From CAZRGV01 sp964599655 (GTDB taxonomy: Bacteria; Planctomycetota; Planctomycetia; Isosphaerales; Isosphaeraceae): DNA of 64,000 nucleotides. Positions 43,850 through 53,074 of the stretch are shown piece after piece. The position numbers and the translations under genes are program-made. Location: assembly GCA_964599655.1 (NCBI GenBank), contig CAZRGV010000008.1, positions 21,312 through 85,311 of the forward strand, read 5' to 3'. The first letter of the stretch is position 1, and each line of letters begins with the position of its first letter. Under the pieces are notes generated by a model. The model searched no databases. It was given only the letters and a program-made list of their open reading frames with translations, and had not been told where the DNA came from.

Positions 43850-45151
43850 CGCGATCGCCTCACGATACATCGGTTCGGTCTCGCGGCTGGTGAGCGCGAC
43901 CGACGGCTCGTAACCCCCCTCCTGGAAGGATCGCGCGAGGGGAATGTACCAGGGTCCGCCGTCGCCGTAGGCGGCCGTGGCGAGCGGAACCTCGGGCCGG
44001 ATCTTCTGGGCGTCAAGCTGGTACTCGACGAACGTTTCGGCCGGCAGGTGCAAGACCGAGATACCAAGAAGATCGAGCCGGCCCAGCAAGATCGGACGTC
44101 CGGATTCCAGTCGCTTCAGCCAACCGCAGGCCATCGACGTCCGGTTGCGATTGACCGTGGTTTCCTTGGGATTTGTCACGATCGCCGCGAGCCGGTCGTA
44201 GTCCAGGGTTTCGAGCGGCCGGAAGCGGATCGGAGCGGTCGTCCACTCGACGGTTTGAAGCGGGTGGTTCTCCTTATCGGCGTCGGCGTCGGCGGCCTTC
44301 ATCCCCTCGTGAACCCGGTCGGTCAGCGTGACACGGTTCTCGCGCGAGCCGTCGTTGTATTTGCCCGCCGTCACGTTCCCGGCCGATCCGGTGAAGTAGA
44401 CGTGCAAGGTCTCGGGCTCTTCCTCGTCCCGCCGCTGGCGGGCCAGGCCGACGAAGTCGCTCGACGGCCGGCCGTCGCCGTAGTAGCTCATCGGGTGGGT
44501 CGNNNNNNNNNNNNNNNGGGTCGTGTAGTAGTAAAGACGAGCCAGCGGCCGATCCCCCTGGAAGAAGCCGATCGACCGGAGAATCGGGTCGATCGTGCCC
44601 TCGGGAGCCGCGCGGGCGGCTGGGTCTGTGGTCGCGCTGGTGCGATTGAACTTGATCTTCCCGTCGGGACCGATCACCCGGCGGTTACTGGCCACCTTCG
44701 ATACCGTTGCCTGCCCCTGTCGAAGGTGAGTCACCGGCTGTGAGGCATCGACCGCCTTTCGGACGTCCTCGGCCGTGCGCTGGATGAGGTCGTTCAGGAA
44801 CGCCTCGTCGTAAAGCAGCGAGGGGGCGTTCGACTTGCGGAGCATCTCGTTGCCGGTCCGGTCCACGAACGGCGCGTTGTGCTGATGCACGCAGTGCAAG
44901 GCCACGCGGTCGGGCGTGGTGTGGGCCGCTTCCGCGAGGTTTTCGGTCCAGATCCGGTGTGTCTCGTTCAGCACGCCCGTCCAGTCGAGGCTGGCCAGGA
45001 CGATCGGCAAACCGCCCCCTTGCAGCACGACGCCCCGAAACCAGAGCGGGTCATCCACGCCGACGACTGGCTTGATCCAGCCGCCGCAAAGCGGATGACC
45101 CATGGGCGGGGTCGCATCGGTCTTGAACCGGGCGAGATGGAAGGCAAGCAT
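43826..45151 (-). CDS. Neutral ceramidase-like hydrolase of planctomycete type
   Basis: Encodes about 440 residues from the ATG at 45151 (AAGGAG upstream). The N-terminal block DATPPMGHPLCGGW with LDWTGVLNETHRIWTENLAEAAHT and HCVHQHNAPFVD resembles neutral/alkaline ceramidase N-domains, with His residues for zinc. The end carries the LHLPAETFVEYQLDAQK strand. A run of 15 N interrupts it (44503-44517); removing it together with a duplicated GGGTCG restores YYYTTHPMSYYG, so the gene is probably whole. There is no clear signal peptide. The activity is inferred from the fold, not demonstrated. Confidence 0.75.
   Translation of the reverse strand: MLAFHLARFKTDATPPMGHPLCGGWIKPVVGVDDPLWFRGVVLQGGGLPIVLASLDWTGVLNETHRIWTENLAEAAHTTPDRVALHCVHQHNAPFVDRTGNEMLRKSNAPSLLYDEAFLNDLIQRTAEDVRKAVDASQPVTHLRQGQATVSKVASNRRVIGPDGKIKFNRTSATTDPAARAAPEGTIDPILRSIGFFQGDRPLARLYYYTTXXXXXXTHPMSYYGDGRPSSDFVGLARQRRDEEEPETLHVYFTGSAGNVTAGKYNDGSRENRVTLTDRVHEGMKAADADADKENHPLQTVEWTTAPIRFRPLETLDYDRLAAIVTNPKETTVNRNRTSMACGWLKRLESGRPILLGRLDLLGISVLHLPAETFVEYQLDAQKIRPEVPLATAAYGDGGPWYIPLARSFQEGGYEPSVALTSRETEPMYREAIASIVRRSH
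44503..44517. other. Assembly gap with duplicated flank
   Basis: Fifteen N separate two copies of GGGTCG (44497-44502 and 44518-44523). Collapsing one copy and the N removes 21 bases, keeps the frame of the ceramidase-like gene and gives a continuous conserved-looking THPMSYYG. The N-run therefore marks an unmerged overlap rather than missing sequence. Confidence 0.7.
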
Positions 45152-45321
45152 GGCGGGTCTCCTTGCGAGGCAGGGCATGCAGGTTGGATCTGCAATGTAA
45201 CCCGAGTAGGGCCCCGCTGACAAACCTCTTGCTCTCGACATCTCCTCGAATGGCGGGGCATCTCCCGAACGGCGGCTCCGTTCAATGACGGCCGGAACGG
45301 CTTCGCCCAGGGGGAAAACGG

Positions 45322-45783
45322 ATGAAGAAGTCCGAGTCCACCAAGGCCGTCGTCTGGCAAGGCGTGAGTCAGGCGCCCTGCAAGAATCACGGATCCCCTT
45401 CCCGTGGAAAAACGTCTGTTTGGGTGGCTGGGGTCTCGGCACGAGACTCCCGTGTTTCCGCCCCGGGGGGCCTCGACGCCGATGTCGAATTGACCCGCAC
45501 GGCCCTCACGACGACCTTGCAGGAAGCTCCGTCGCACGACCCCCAGGCCGTTTTGGCCCGAATTCGACTGGGGCTCTCAACGTGGCATGGCCTTGATTGT
45601 CTCGACCCGCTGGGATTCAAGAACACCTTGGTGATCCTGATAAGGCGAGCGCCGGCGGACTCGCTCGCGATCCGATGCATCTCCGATCTTCGCGATCGTC
45701 CGGACGCGCCACGATTCGGGAAGGGCCCGAATTCATGGATCGCCCCGTTGGCGATCCTGGCCTTAAAAAGACGCATGCGTTAA
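45322..45783 (+). CDS. Possible small gene of unknown function
   Basis: An ATG at 45322 with AGGGGGAAAACGG just ahead opens a 153-residue frame (MKKSESTKAVVWQG...). The ribosome-binding site is the only positive evidence; the protein has no recognised domain, signal or membrane segment and is rich in Arg, Ala and Ser as expected from random GC-rich frames. The wider stretch 45152-46154 contains no other supported gene and should hold the promoter of the ceramidase-like gene on its left side. Confidence 0.25.
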   Translation: MKKSESTKAVVWQGVSQAPCKNHGSPSRGKTSVWVAGVSARDSRVSAPGGLDADVELTRTALTTTLQEAPSHDPQAVLARIRLGLSTWHGLDCLDPLGFKNTLVILIRRAPADSLAIRCISDLRDRPDAPRFGKGPNSWIAPLAILALKRRMR

Positions 45784-46154
45784 ACTTCAAGGTTGAGCCC
45801 AGGCAGAGGAACCGAAACCTCCCGCACGACGCCGTGGCGCAGGGTTCGATCGACCTCGCCGCGGGCGACTCAACGGACGGATCGATCGACGCACTCAACC
45901 TGATCGTGCTCAACGCCGATCGCCGTATTTCCCCCCGTACGAGGCGGCGACGCTGGCGAGAATCGCCATCCGGTAGAACTTCCCCGAACTTCGCGACGCC
46001 CTGATTCGGCTCGCCGTTCGAACCGATGTTCTTGACACTTCGCGTCGGCTCAACCACAAAGTCGACGGCAATTGGCGAAGACCAGCGGACGTCGCTCGCG
46101 TGTTACTCCAGTCGATCGGCCTGAGTGGACAATTTCACTGGAAAGGGTCGGACG

Positions 46155-46622
46155 ATGGATCAGGATGAGGCTGCCGACACGCTCGAGGCGCTCGGGGGAC
46201 GCCTCGTTCGTGACGTCCGGCTGCCGGGCTCGCCGGTGGTCGGACTCTTCTTCTACACCCCGATCGACGATAAGGGCCTCTCGGGTGTTGCGTCCTTGAC
46301 CGACCTGACCTTGCTGTACGTCCAGGACTGCCCGATCACCGACGCCGGACTAGCCTACCTTCGCGGTCTTCAAAACCTCGAAGATCTTTTCCTCGCCGGC
46401 ACGTCGATCACGGACGCGGGCCTGGCCCATCTGCGAGGGCTCTATTCGCTGAGGATGATCGACCTCTCCCATACGGCCATCAGCGATGCGGCCGTGGCAC
46501 ACCTTTCACGAATGCCCTGGCTCCTCACCATTCAACTCCGCCACACTCGAATGACCCGCGATGCGAGCTTCCGGCTGCAACGGGCCCTGCCCAACACCGG
46601 CCTCGGCTTTTGGCCGTACTGA
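46155..46622 (+). CDS. Leucine-rich repeat protein
   Basis: Encodes 155 residues from the ATG at 46155 (AAGG upstream). From about residue 45 four LRR units of roughly 24 residues follow one another, for example LTLLYVQDCPITDAGLAYLRGL, NLEDLFLAGTSITDAGLAHLRGL and SLRMIDLSHTAISDAAVAHLSRM. There is no signal peptide or anchor, so it is cytoplasmic unless the start is further upstream (an in-frame GTG lies at 46125). It probably binds a protein partner. Confidence 0.7.
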   Translation: MDQDEAADTLEALGGRLVRDVRLPGSPVVGLFFYTPIDDKGLSGVASLTDLTLLYVQDCPITDAGLAYLRGLQNLEDLFLAGTSITDAGLAHLRGLYSLRMIDLSHTAISDAAVAHLSRMPWLLTIQLRHTRMTRDASFRLQRALPNTGLGFWPY

Positions 46623-46712
46623 GATGGATTCGCCGTCAGGTCCGTCGAGGAATCGCGAAGCCTCTCAGAAACCGCCTTAGACGGAATCGACCGAGCGGTT
46701 CTCCTTACCGTA

Positions 46713-46773
46713 GGGTGGGCAGTGTCCACCGAACTTCCGACGTTGAACGGAGTTCGGTGGGCCGTGCCCAACC
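46713..46773. repeat. REP-like large palindrome between convergent genes
   Basis: Two 23-base arms (46713-46735 and 46751-46773) are inverted copies matching at 19 positions around a 15-base loop. The left arm begins GGGTGGGCAGTGTCCACC and the right arm contains GGTGGGCCGTGCCCAACC. It lies between the ends of the LRR gene and the transporter gene, so it may also act as a bidirectional terminator. GGGTGGGC-type palindromes recur in genomes as dispersed extragenic repeats; a degenerate relative is at 53852-53868. Confidence 0.6.
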
Positions 46774-46804
46774 TGCGAAAGACCATGGTTTCGGCGATCC
46801 CGTC

Positions 46805-48124
46805 TCAGGCGACACTCGCGTCGCTCGAAGGAGCCGTCGCGTGCTTGGTGATCTTTTGCTCCCAGAACAGCAAGGCGAAGGCCAGGATGCAGAGCACGGT
46901 TAGCACCGTCGGGCCGATCCAGATCGCGAACCAGTTCGTCTTCAAGAGTTCGCCAGCGGCGTTCTTCGTCGAGAACATCCCGCGCAACTGGCCGGAAAGG
47001 ATGCTGCCGATGATCGTCCCCATTCCGTAGACCACAAACACCAGGAAATTCTGCGCCGAGGCCTTGATGTCCTCCGTCGCCGCGCGATCCACATACATCT
47101 GGGCCGGAACGAAGAAGAAGCCGAAAGCAAATCCGTGTAGGGCGATCGTGGCAATCATGAGCCAGTACGGCTGGCCGATCGCCGAGAGGCCAAAGCGGAT
47201 CGCCCACGCCGACGCGCCAATCAGCATCGTCTTCTTGATTCCCAGCTTCGCCACGGCGACGGGAACCAGGAACATCAGCCCCAGCTCGGCCATCTGGCCG
47301 AGTGTCATGTACTGCACCACCTCCGCGGGCTTGGTGCCGAGATCCGTGAGAAAGAAGTTCTCGCAGCCGAAGTAGAAGGCCAGCATGATCCCGACCAGGC
47401 CCGTGACGATGATGAGCACCGCGAACGACCGGTTTCGCATCAGCTCCAGGCTTTCGAGCGCGGCCGACCGCTTGTCGAGTGGATCGGTCTCCTTCGCCGG
47501 AACGGGCGGGGTGTGCGGCAAACTCAGGCAGTAAATGCCGTACAGAATCGACAGCACGCCGGGCAGCCGAAGGCAATCGCGAAACGCGGGCATGCCGATC
47601 ATCGCGATGTCAAACAGCGGCTTCAAAAACGAGCTGGGATTCTCCGCCTGCTTGAGATATTGACCGTACAGCAGCCCGGCCGCGATCCATCCGATCGTGC
47701 CCCAGAGACGAATGTAGGGAAACTTGACCTGCTCCTCCTCACCCAGCGACCGGAACGTGATCGCGTTGGTGAGTCCCATCGTGGGCATGTAGAGGTTACA
47801 ATAAAGAAACATGATGATGAATAGGGGCCAGAAACTCGTTTGGTAGGCGGCCAGGAGCAACAGCACACCGCCGAAAATGTGACAGCCGGCCAGTACGATC
47901 TCGGTCGCGAGGTATCGGTCGGCAATCTGGCCGATCACCATTGGCCCCAGGATGGAGCCGAAGCCGTAGACCGTAAAGATCCAGCCTTGCGACTCCGGCG
48001 AAAGGCCGATTCCTCCTTTGGACGGATCGGCCATGAACTGGGCAATCCCCGGCAGCCAGATCCCCCACACCAGATACTGGAGGAACATCATCAGGGAAAG
48101 TCGGATCCAAAGGCCGAGGCGCAT
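46805..48124 (-). CDS. MFS transporter, nucleoside:H+ symporter-like
   Basis: Encodes 439 residues from the ATG at 48124 (GGAG upstream). Twelve hydrophobic helices are visible, with the MFS loop after helix 2 (GQIADRYLATE) and FRSLGEEEQVKFPYIRLWGTIGWIAAG typical of the nucleoside:proton symporter branch that is widespread in planctomycetes. The substrate is not determinable. Upstream in-frame starts would add a leader without hydrophobic or conserved features. Confidence 0.85.
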   Translation of the reverse strand: MRLGLWIRLSLMMFLQYLVWGIWLPGIAQFMADPSKGGIGLSPESQGWIFTVYGFGSILGPMVIGQIADRYLATEIVLAGCHIFGGVLLLLAAYQTSFWPLFIIMFLYCNLYMPTMGLTNAITFRSLGEEEQVKFPYIRLWGTIGWIAAGLLYGQYLKQAENPSSFLKPLFDIAMIGMPAFRDCLRLPGVLSILYGIYCLSLPHTPPVPAKETDPLDKRSAALESLELMRNRSFAVLIIVTGLVGIMLAFYFGCENFFLTDLGTKPAEVVQYMTLGQMAELGLMFLVPVAVAKLGIKKTMLIGASAWAIRFGLSAIGQPYWLMIATIALHGFAFGFFFVPAQMYVDRAATEDIKASAQNFLVFVVYGMGTIIGSILSGQLRGMFSTKNAAGELLKTNWFAIWIGPTVLTVLCILAFALLFWEQKITKHATAPSSDASVA

Positions 48125-48297
48125 CGTGAACGCTCCAGGACGAGAAAAAGGGCAGGCGCGCGAAGCGAATGATCGGAAGGACTCGGGCGCGCAAGGGGCA
48201 AGGTTTCGGCGCTCCGCCGATTTTGGCCTCTCAATGTAATGGCCTGGCGTCTTAACCGCTACCAGGTACTCGCCGAAACCGCGCGACACGACCCGCG

Positions 48298-49494
48298 TCA
48301 AACCGGAAGCCAGTCCAGAAGCCGGTCGGCGACCCGACCGCAGGTGTGTTCGCAAGCCCAGTCGAACCGCGCGTCCGCCCGTTCGTTGTCCTCTCCCCGC
48401 TCGATCAGGCCCCGAACCGCCTCAACGAACGAATCCGCGTCCGCCACGACGTCAAACAGATGCTCGTAAAGCCGGCACTCGGGCAAGGCCGTCGAGACGA
48501 TCGGACGGCCCGTTCCCATGTAATCCATGATCTTCGTCGGGCAGCAAACCCGGTTGAACGGGTGGTCGTCCCGGTAAGGAATCAGGCAAACGTCGAAGGC
48601 CCGGCTGTAACGGCCGATGAGCTCCTGCGACCGCCATCCCAGGGAGTGCACATTAGGCCTCGACAGGCAGTCTCGGAAGTCGGCGTACCAGGCTCCCGAC
48701 CGTCGAGGCGAGACCCGGCCGATCAGAACGATCGAAGCCTCCGGAAACGCGTCGGCCAGCCGGGTCAAGAGCGCCCAGTCCACGCGGTCCTCGAGCGATC
48801 CGACATAACCCAGTCGCGGACCCGGCAACGCGGCCAGGTCGTCGGGCGGTTCCGCCGGCCGTCGACAGGGCGCCACCCCTATCGAGTGCGACGGCGCTCC
48901 ATGCGGCAAGTGACGGATCCGGTCCGACGCGTCTGGTACGGCCGCGCGAAGCTCCTCCGACCTCAGCCTCGAAACGCAAACCGTCAGATCCGCCTCGCGA
49001 ACCGCCTGACGCTCCAACTCGTTGACGCGATCGGCAAATCGCGGCCAGTATTGCGAATAATCGTCGATGTTGAAATAAACACTGATATCGGGCCGTAGCT
49101 GGTCCCGAAGGTAAAGATAATGCGGATAGGTCATCACCAGGGCCAGCGGACCGGCCGAGGCGACTCGACCCCGCCATTCGACGACCGACCGGCGAATCGG
49201 CCGCATGCCCCAGGTCGGAAACCGCTTCATCCACCCACTGGGAAGAACATGGTCCCGATGCCAGAGACCCGGCCGGTCCTCGATCAGGGCGCTTCCCCAC
49301 GCCCAGGGACGCAAACCCTTTTGCCAGGCGTTGTAATAGTCAACGCAGCGGAGCAGCAGCGTTGAAACGCCCGGCCGTTCCAGCTCGTGGAAAAGGTTCT
49401 CGGTCGTGAACCAGTTGGCGTCAGCAACCGCCAGCGCAAGCCGGTCCGTGGCCATTCCCATCCTGGTCGAGCGTCGTCTACTTGTGACGGCCAT
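48298..49494 (-). CDS. Family 1 (GT4-like) glycosyltransferase
   Basis: Encodes 398 residues with GGGGAG ahead of the ATG at 49494. The GT-B fold shows an N-terminal domain with VMTYPHYLYLRDQ and LTVCVSRLRSEELRAAVPDA, and a C-terminal domain starting GPRLGYVGSLEDRVDWALL with the donor-binding end CLIPYRDDHPFNRVCCPTKIMDYMGTGRPIVSTALPE. It should transfer a sugar from a nucleotide donor to a glycan or lipid. No polysaccharide genes are adjacent. Confidence 0.88.
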   Translation of the reverse strand: MAVTSRRRSTRMGMATDRLALAVADANWFTTENLFHELERPGVSTLLLRCVDYYNAWQKGLRPWAWGSALIEDRPGLWHRDHVLPSGWMKRFPTWGMRPIRRSVVEWRGRVASAGPLALVMTYPHYLYLRDQLRPDISVYFNIDDYSQYWPRFADRVNELERQAVREADLTVCVSRLRSEELRAAVPDASDRIRHLPHGAPSHSIGVAPCRRPAEPPDDLAALPGPRLGYVGSLEDRVDWALLTRLADAFPEASIVLIGRVSPRRSGAWYADFRDCLSRPNVHSLGWRSQELIGRYSRAFDVCLIPYRDDHPFNRVCCPTKIMDYMGTGRPIVSTALPECRLYEHLFDVVADADSFVEAVRGLIERGEDNERADARFDWACEHTCGRVADRLLDWLPV

Positions 49495-49914
49495 CGCGCG
49501 CTCCCCAGCGACGGGGTGGCGGGCCCCGGAGCTGGAACCGGCCCCGCGCAGCGGCTCTCAACGCGGGGGCCCAACCCTCGCGGGTGCCGAGCTTAGGCCA
49601 GACTCAAGAATGTGTCAACGCCAGCCGGGTATCTCCACGCAACCACCCTTGCGACCCAGAGTCGACTCCACGCGACGCAACCTCCCAAACGCGACCCATT
49701 CCCGTACGGGGGTCTCTTCTTGAATGGTCATCCATACCGGCATGTTCAGTCAAGAACCTACGTGGAAGGAGCCTGGACGCGAGGATCGCACACTCGATAA
49801 GTGACAATGGCACAATGGGTTCCGTCGATGAATCGATTAATTAATGCGAATCCAGCGCGACGACGCCATAATCGTCACAATCGGAAAAATCGCCGCAAAC
49901 CCCCGACATTCCGG

Positions 49915-49943
49915 TTGGCGCCTCGAATTCCACTCCCTACAAT
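49915..49943 (+). promoter_or_regulatory. Candidate promoter upstream of the small secreted protein
   Basis: TTGGCG (49915-49920), a 17-base spacer and TACAAT (49938-49943) occur in the otherwise gene-free stretch 49495-50165. If used, the 50166 gene would have a leader of about 215 bases, long enough for regulation. No hairpin or RNA motif was recognised in the leader. Confidence 0.35.
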
Positions 49944-50165
49944 CGCCCGACTTACAGCCAACGGCCAAACTCACTCCATGGCCGCATGGTCAGACGTTGG
50001 AAACGAAGCTGGGATGGATGATTTCCGTCAACCGCAGCGTGAAGGCGGCGGATTGACGCCTGGAAGACCACCAGAGACCTCGGGCCGTCGTTCTGGTCCC
50101 GAAAGGAATGCAACGGAGTGCCTTCCTTCGCTTCACGTGATTCGACACCTTTGAGAGGGATTCCG

Positions 50166-50483
50166 ATGCACCAGATCATCTTGATGACCGCCTTGACCGC
50201 GACCTCCGGCCTGTTCGGAGGCCACCGCGCCTGTGCCACCGGACAGTGCGGCGCGCGAGTAACCTACTACGCTCCGGCCGCCTGCGCCGGACCGGCCTGC
50301 GGTGGATATGTCGTGGCTCCCGCCCCCCAGTCTCACGCGGTTCCCGCCCCCCAGGCCGCCCCGGCCGCTCCCCAGAAGATGGTCCCCGCGACCACCATGG
50401 TCCCCGCCTCGCCGTACTACCACGTTTCGTCCTACTACTACGCTCCAGGCTCCTGCCCCAACGGCACCTGCTATCGCCGTTGA
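50166..50483 (+). CDS. Small secreted Ala/Pro/Tyr-rich protein
   Basis: Encodes 105 residues from the ATG at 50166, with GAGAGGG upstream. A hydrophobic N terminus (about 4-25, IILMTALTATSGLFGG) acts as a signal peptide. The mature part alternates APQ repeats with paired cysteines and Tyr clusters (VTYYAPAACAGPACGGYV, YYHVSSYYYAPGSCPNGTCYRR). It has five cysteines, including CAGPAC. No family is recognised. A strong terminator follows 100 bases downstream. Confidence 0.65.
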   Translation: MHQIILMTALTATSGLFGGHRACATGQCGARVTYYAPAACAGPACGGYVVAPAPQSHAVPAPQAAPAAPQKMVPATTMVPASPYYHVSSYYYAPGSCPNGTCYRR

Positions 50484-50586
50484 TCGAAGCTCGGTTGGAC
50501 GCGTTCGGACGCTCCGGCGGCATGCTCTAAGGCCGAACGGATTTGCGTTCTCCACTGGAAATGCGACCGTTTCATCCCAGCGAAAT

Positions 50587-50617
50587 GGCCCTCTGGCTTC
50601 GTCCGGAGGGCCCTTTG
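50587..50617 (+). terminator. Intrinsic terminator after the small secreted gene
   Basis: GGCCCTCTGG (50587-50596), loop CTTCGT, and CCGGAGGGCC (50603-50612) form a ten-pair stem with one G-U wobble, followed by CTTTG. The place, 104 bases after the secreted protein stop and 37 before the 3' end of the convergent DUF1573 gene, suits termination in both directions. Confidence 0.65.
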
Positions 50618-50653
50618 TCATGGGTCGATCCTGGCGCTCGATCCGTGGCGCAG

Positions 50654-51646
50654 TCAGGGAACCACGGTCGCGAACGCCGAGAACTTCGCGGGCGGCTCAT
50701 CTTTCAGGTCGGTCTTGATCTCCAGCAGCGCGTGGTAGGGCCCGGGCCGCGCGGGGGCCTTGATCGTGACGGTGAGCTTTTGAATCGGCCGAGGGTTCTC
50801 GGGGGTTTTCGAGGCCGAGATGTCCCCTTTCCTGGCCGCCGTCTCGGTCACGTGGAATGGCTGGGCGCTTCGGACCAGCACATCCTTGGTCACGACCTGC
50901 CCGGCCTTGATCGGTCCGAGCGTCAAGAGCGCCGGCGTGACGACGACCGCCCCTTGAACCTCGCCCGTGACCGAGACGGGAATCGTCGGGGTGGACGCGT
51001 CGTTCGTGAACAGGGTGATCTCGTCCTTGAAATAGCCGGTCGTCGCGGTCGGATTCAGCGTCGTGGTCAGGCGATACTGGACGGATCCGCCCGTTCGAGA
51101 TCCCGGAATTTCCTCGAGCCTCGCCGTGATGTGCGGGCTCAAGGTCTGGATTTTTGTGACGCCCCAGTTCGTCTGCCCTCCGAGGTAGTTCAACGTCAAG
51201 GTCTGGGACGAGTTCGAATTGCGGCTGACCAGTCCAAAGTCGACAACGCCAGGGTTCAGCAGCACGTCGCCCCGGATAAAGCACGTCAAGTTCAGGTCCT
51301 TCTCGGCGAAGTTGGGGCGGTCGAAGATCAGAGTTAGACCCGAGGCCTTGTAGCCCTGAAACTTGGTGGTGTCGAGCGTCGCCTCGACGAAGGTCTGCGT
51401 GCCCGGCGGGATGTCGCGAGCGCCCAGCCTCACGTCGGTGCAGCCACACTTGGTGCGATAGTCCGCGATATGGATGTCGTGGTTCGTGGTATTGACCAGT
51501 CGGAACGAGTGCTTGATCTTCGACCCGCGCGCCACGGTGCCGAAGTCGTGCGACTGCTCCGGAAAGATCAGGTCCGTCCAGTTCTGGGCCGAAGCCGTCG
51601 AGGCCAGGCCAGCCCAGGTGGCGAGGATCAGCAAGACTCGTCGCAT
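50654..51646 (-). CDS. DUF1573 domain secreted protein
   Basis: Encodes 330 residues from the ATG at 51646, with AAAGGG upstream. A signal peptide ends near residue 20 (LASTASA). DUF1573 covers about 28-130, with HDFGTVARGSKIKHSFRLVNTTNHDIHI and KCGCTDVRLGARDIPPGTQ, and two further ASH-like immunoglobulin domains follow. It is probably an extracytoplasmic, beta-sandwich protein of planctomycete envelope; the function is unknown. Confidence 0.85.
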   Translation of the reverse strand: MRRVLLILATWAGLASTASAQNWTDLIFPEQSHDFGTVARGSKIKHSFRLVNTTNHDIHIADYRTKCGCTDVRLGARDIPPGTQTFVEATLDTTKFQGYKASGLTLIFDRPNFAEKDLNLTCFIRGDVLLNPGVVDFGLVSRNSNSSQTLTLNYLGGQTNWGVTKIQTLSPHITARLEEIPGSRTGGSVQYRLTTTLNPTATTGYFKDEITLFTNDASTPTIPVSVTGEVQGAVVVTPALLTLGPIKAGQVVTKDVLVRSAQPFHVTETAARKGDISASKTPENPRPIQKLTVTIKAPARPGPYHALLEIKTDLKDEPPAKFSAFATVVP

Positions 51647-51793
51647 GGGTGAATTCCCTTTAGGAGAGCCGCCGAGGAGACCATCGCGTTCCAACCCTGA
51701 ACGGTGGAGCGTCCACCAAGTGTCCGTTTCCGCGCGGCAGGTTCGAGCAATCCTCGATCGAACGCCGCTGAATCTTATCGGGCAGCTTGACGT

Positions 51794-51821
51794 TATATAC
51801 CACATTCTCCGGCCCTGTCAG
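51794..51821 (-). promoter_or_regulatory. Candidate promoter of the DUF1573 gene
   Basis: On the minus strand CTGACA (51821-51816), a 16-base spacer and TATATA (51799-51794) lie about 150 bases before the ATG. TATAAC two bases further on gives an 18-base spacing. The remaining bases up to the first STAS gene (51822-52146) contain no supported gene. Confidence 0.45.
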
Positions 51822-52146
51822 GATCGGGATTCGCTCCAGATCACGTTTTCCCCCTCTGCCACGTAGCAATTCGTGCCGTCCGCTGGCGAACCCTCCGGCA
51901 CTTTGATACCATGAGGCTCGTGACCTGAGATCGTCGTTGGCCCCAGTTGGACCGTGTCCGGTTCGTGATCTCGCGTCAACCGAACGGCACGACACTTCGA
52001 CTTCGTTCTTGTCCGCGTCTCAGCGTCCATGGGTCGTATCGGTTCTGATGCTCGATTTCGTTCCGGCCGGAACGGAATCCGGGTTTTCCCGATGGCGGCG
52101 GCAACGGGTTTACCGCCGATCTTCAGAGGTCGCGAGCGCGCTTTCC

Positions 52147-52614
52147 ATGCTCAAACCATCGGTGCAGATACGAGAACAAGACGGTATCCTCGTCGCCGAG
52201 TTCTGGGATTGTCTCCGGCTCGATCCGGTTCCCGTCCAGGAGCTTCGCAAAGCGTTCGAGGCCCATCATCAGCGAAACGGTCGACCCGAGGTGGTCGTCG
52301 ACCTCAGCGGCGTCGGATTCGCTGGCTCCGCCGCGCTCGGGGGATTCCTGGCCTTGCGCCGCCTCGGGGCCCGGCTCGTCTTTTGCAACGTGGAACCCAC
52401 TGTGCGCGAGGTCTTCCGCGTCAGCAAGCTTGAGCCGCTCTTCGTTTTCGCGAGCGATCCTGCCTCCGCAATCGAGATGGCCCTCAAGAACGGGACCGAT
52501 CCCTCCCGCGATCCTTCCCCCGCGGACGAGTCCGCGAAGGACCCGTCGCCATCCCCCACACGGTCCAGTCCCGGGTCGGCCCCGTTGCGCCGGGGTCGCG
52601 ACCGAATGAAATGA
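52147..52614 (+). CDS. STAS domain protein, anti-anti-sigma-like, with Pro/Ser tail
   Basis: Encodes 155 residues from the ATG at 52147. Residues 5-105 form a STAS fold: VVVDLSGVGFAGSAALGGFLALRRLG contains the Ser loop where antagonists are phosphorylated, here GSAAL rather than the usual DSSGL. The last 45 residues are Asp/Ser/Pro-rich. The second STAS gene starts 85 bases downstream. A longer start (52048) is possible but the additional residues are not STAS-like. Confidence 0.75.
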   Translation: MLKPSVQIREQDGILVAEFWDCLRLDPVPVQELRKAFEAHHQRNGRPEVVVDLSGVGFAGSAALGGFLALRRLGARLVFCNVEPTVREVFRVSKLEPLFVFASDPASAIEMALKNGTDPSRDPSPADESAKDPSPSPTRSSPGSAPLRRGRDRMK

Positions 52615-52699
52615 TTGCCCTCGCTCTTCGACGAGCGGTCCGCTCGTCCAGTCGTTCAAGCGACAGACTTCGCGACGCATGAAATCGGGAGTGATCGGG

Positions 52700-53074
52700 A
52701 TGGCCCTGCAGGCTCGAATCCGCGTCGAACAGGCCGATGGAGTCCGTGTCGTCCGCTTTCTCGACCGGCAGCTCTACGACGATCGAACCGTCCGGGAAGT
52801 TGCCGACCAGTTATTTCAACTCTTGCCCATCGCGGGGCAAAATCCCCGGTTGATCCTCGACTTCACTGGCGTCGATTCCGTCTCCAGTGGCATGCTCGGC
52901 AAACTCATCCTGCTCCAGCGGCGGGTCGATGCCGCGGAGGGGCGGCTCGTTCTCTGTGAGCTCGGCGAGTCCATCCAGTCGATCCTGAGCACCACCAACC
53001 TCGACCGGCTCTTTCAGGTCGTCCGCGACCGTCGCGAAGCCCTGGCGAACCTTGGTCAGGCGCCCACGTCATGA
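52700..53074 (+). CDS. STAS domain protein (anti-sigma factor antagonist family)
   Basis: Encodes 124 residues from the ATG at 52700, with GGGAG eight bases upstream. It is a single STAS domain: LILDFTGVDSVSSGMLGKLILLQRRV carries the canonical SSG-M-L loop with the phosphorylatable Ser. It probably binds an anti-sigma kinase. Its stop overlaps the start of the MBL hydrolase (ATGA). Confidence 0.85.
   Translation: MALQARIRVEQADGVRVVRFLDRQLYDDRTVREVADQLFQLLPIAGQNPRLILDFTGVDSVSSGMLGKLILLQRRVDAAEGRLVLCELGESIQSILSTTNLDRLFQVVRDRREALANLGQAPTS

Noticed and set aside
49801..50154. Basic 117-residue frame before the small secreted gene
   Set aside because: Composition (RRRHNRHNRKNRRK) looks like translated non-coding DNA; no ribosome-binding site.
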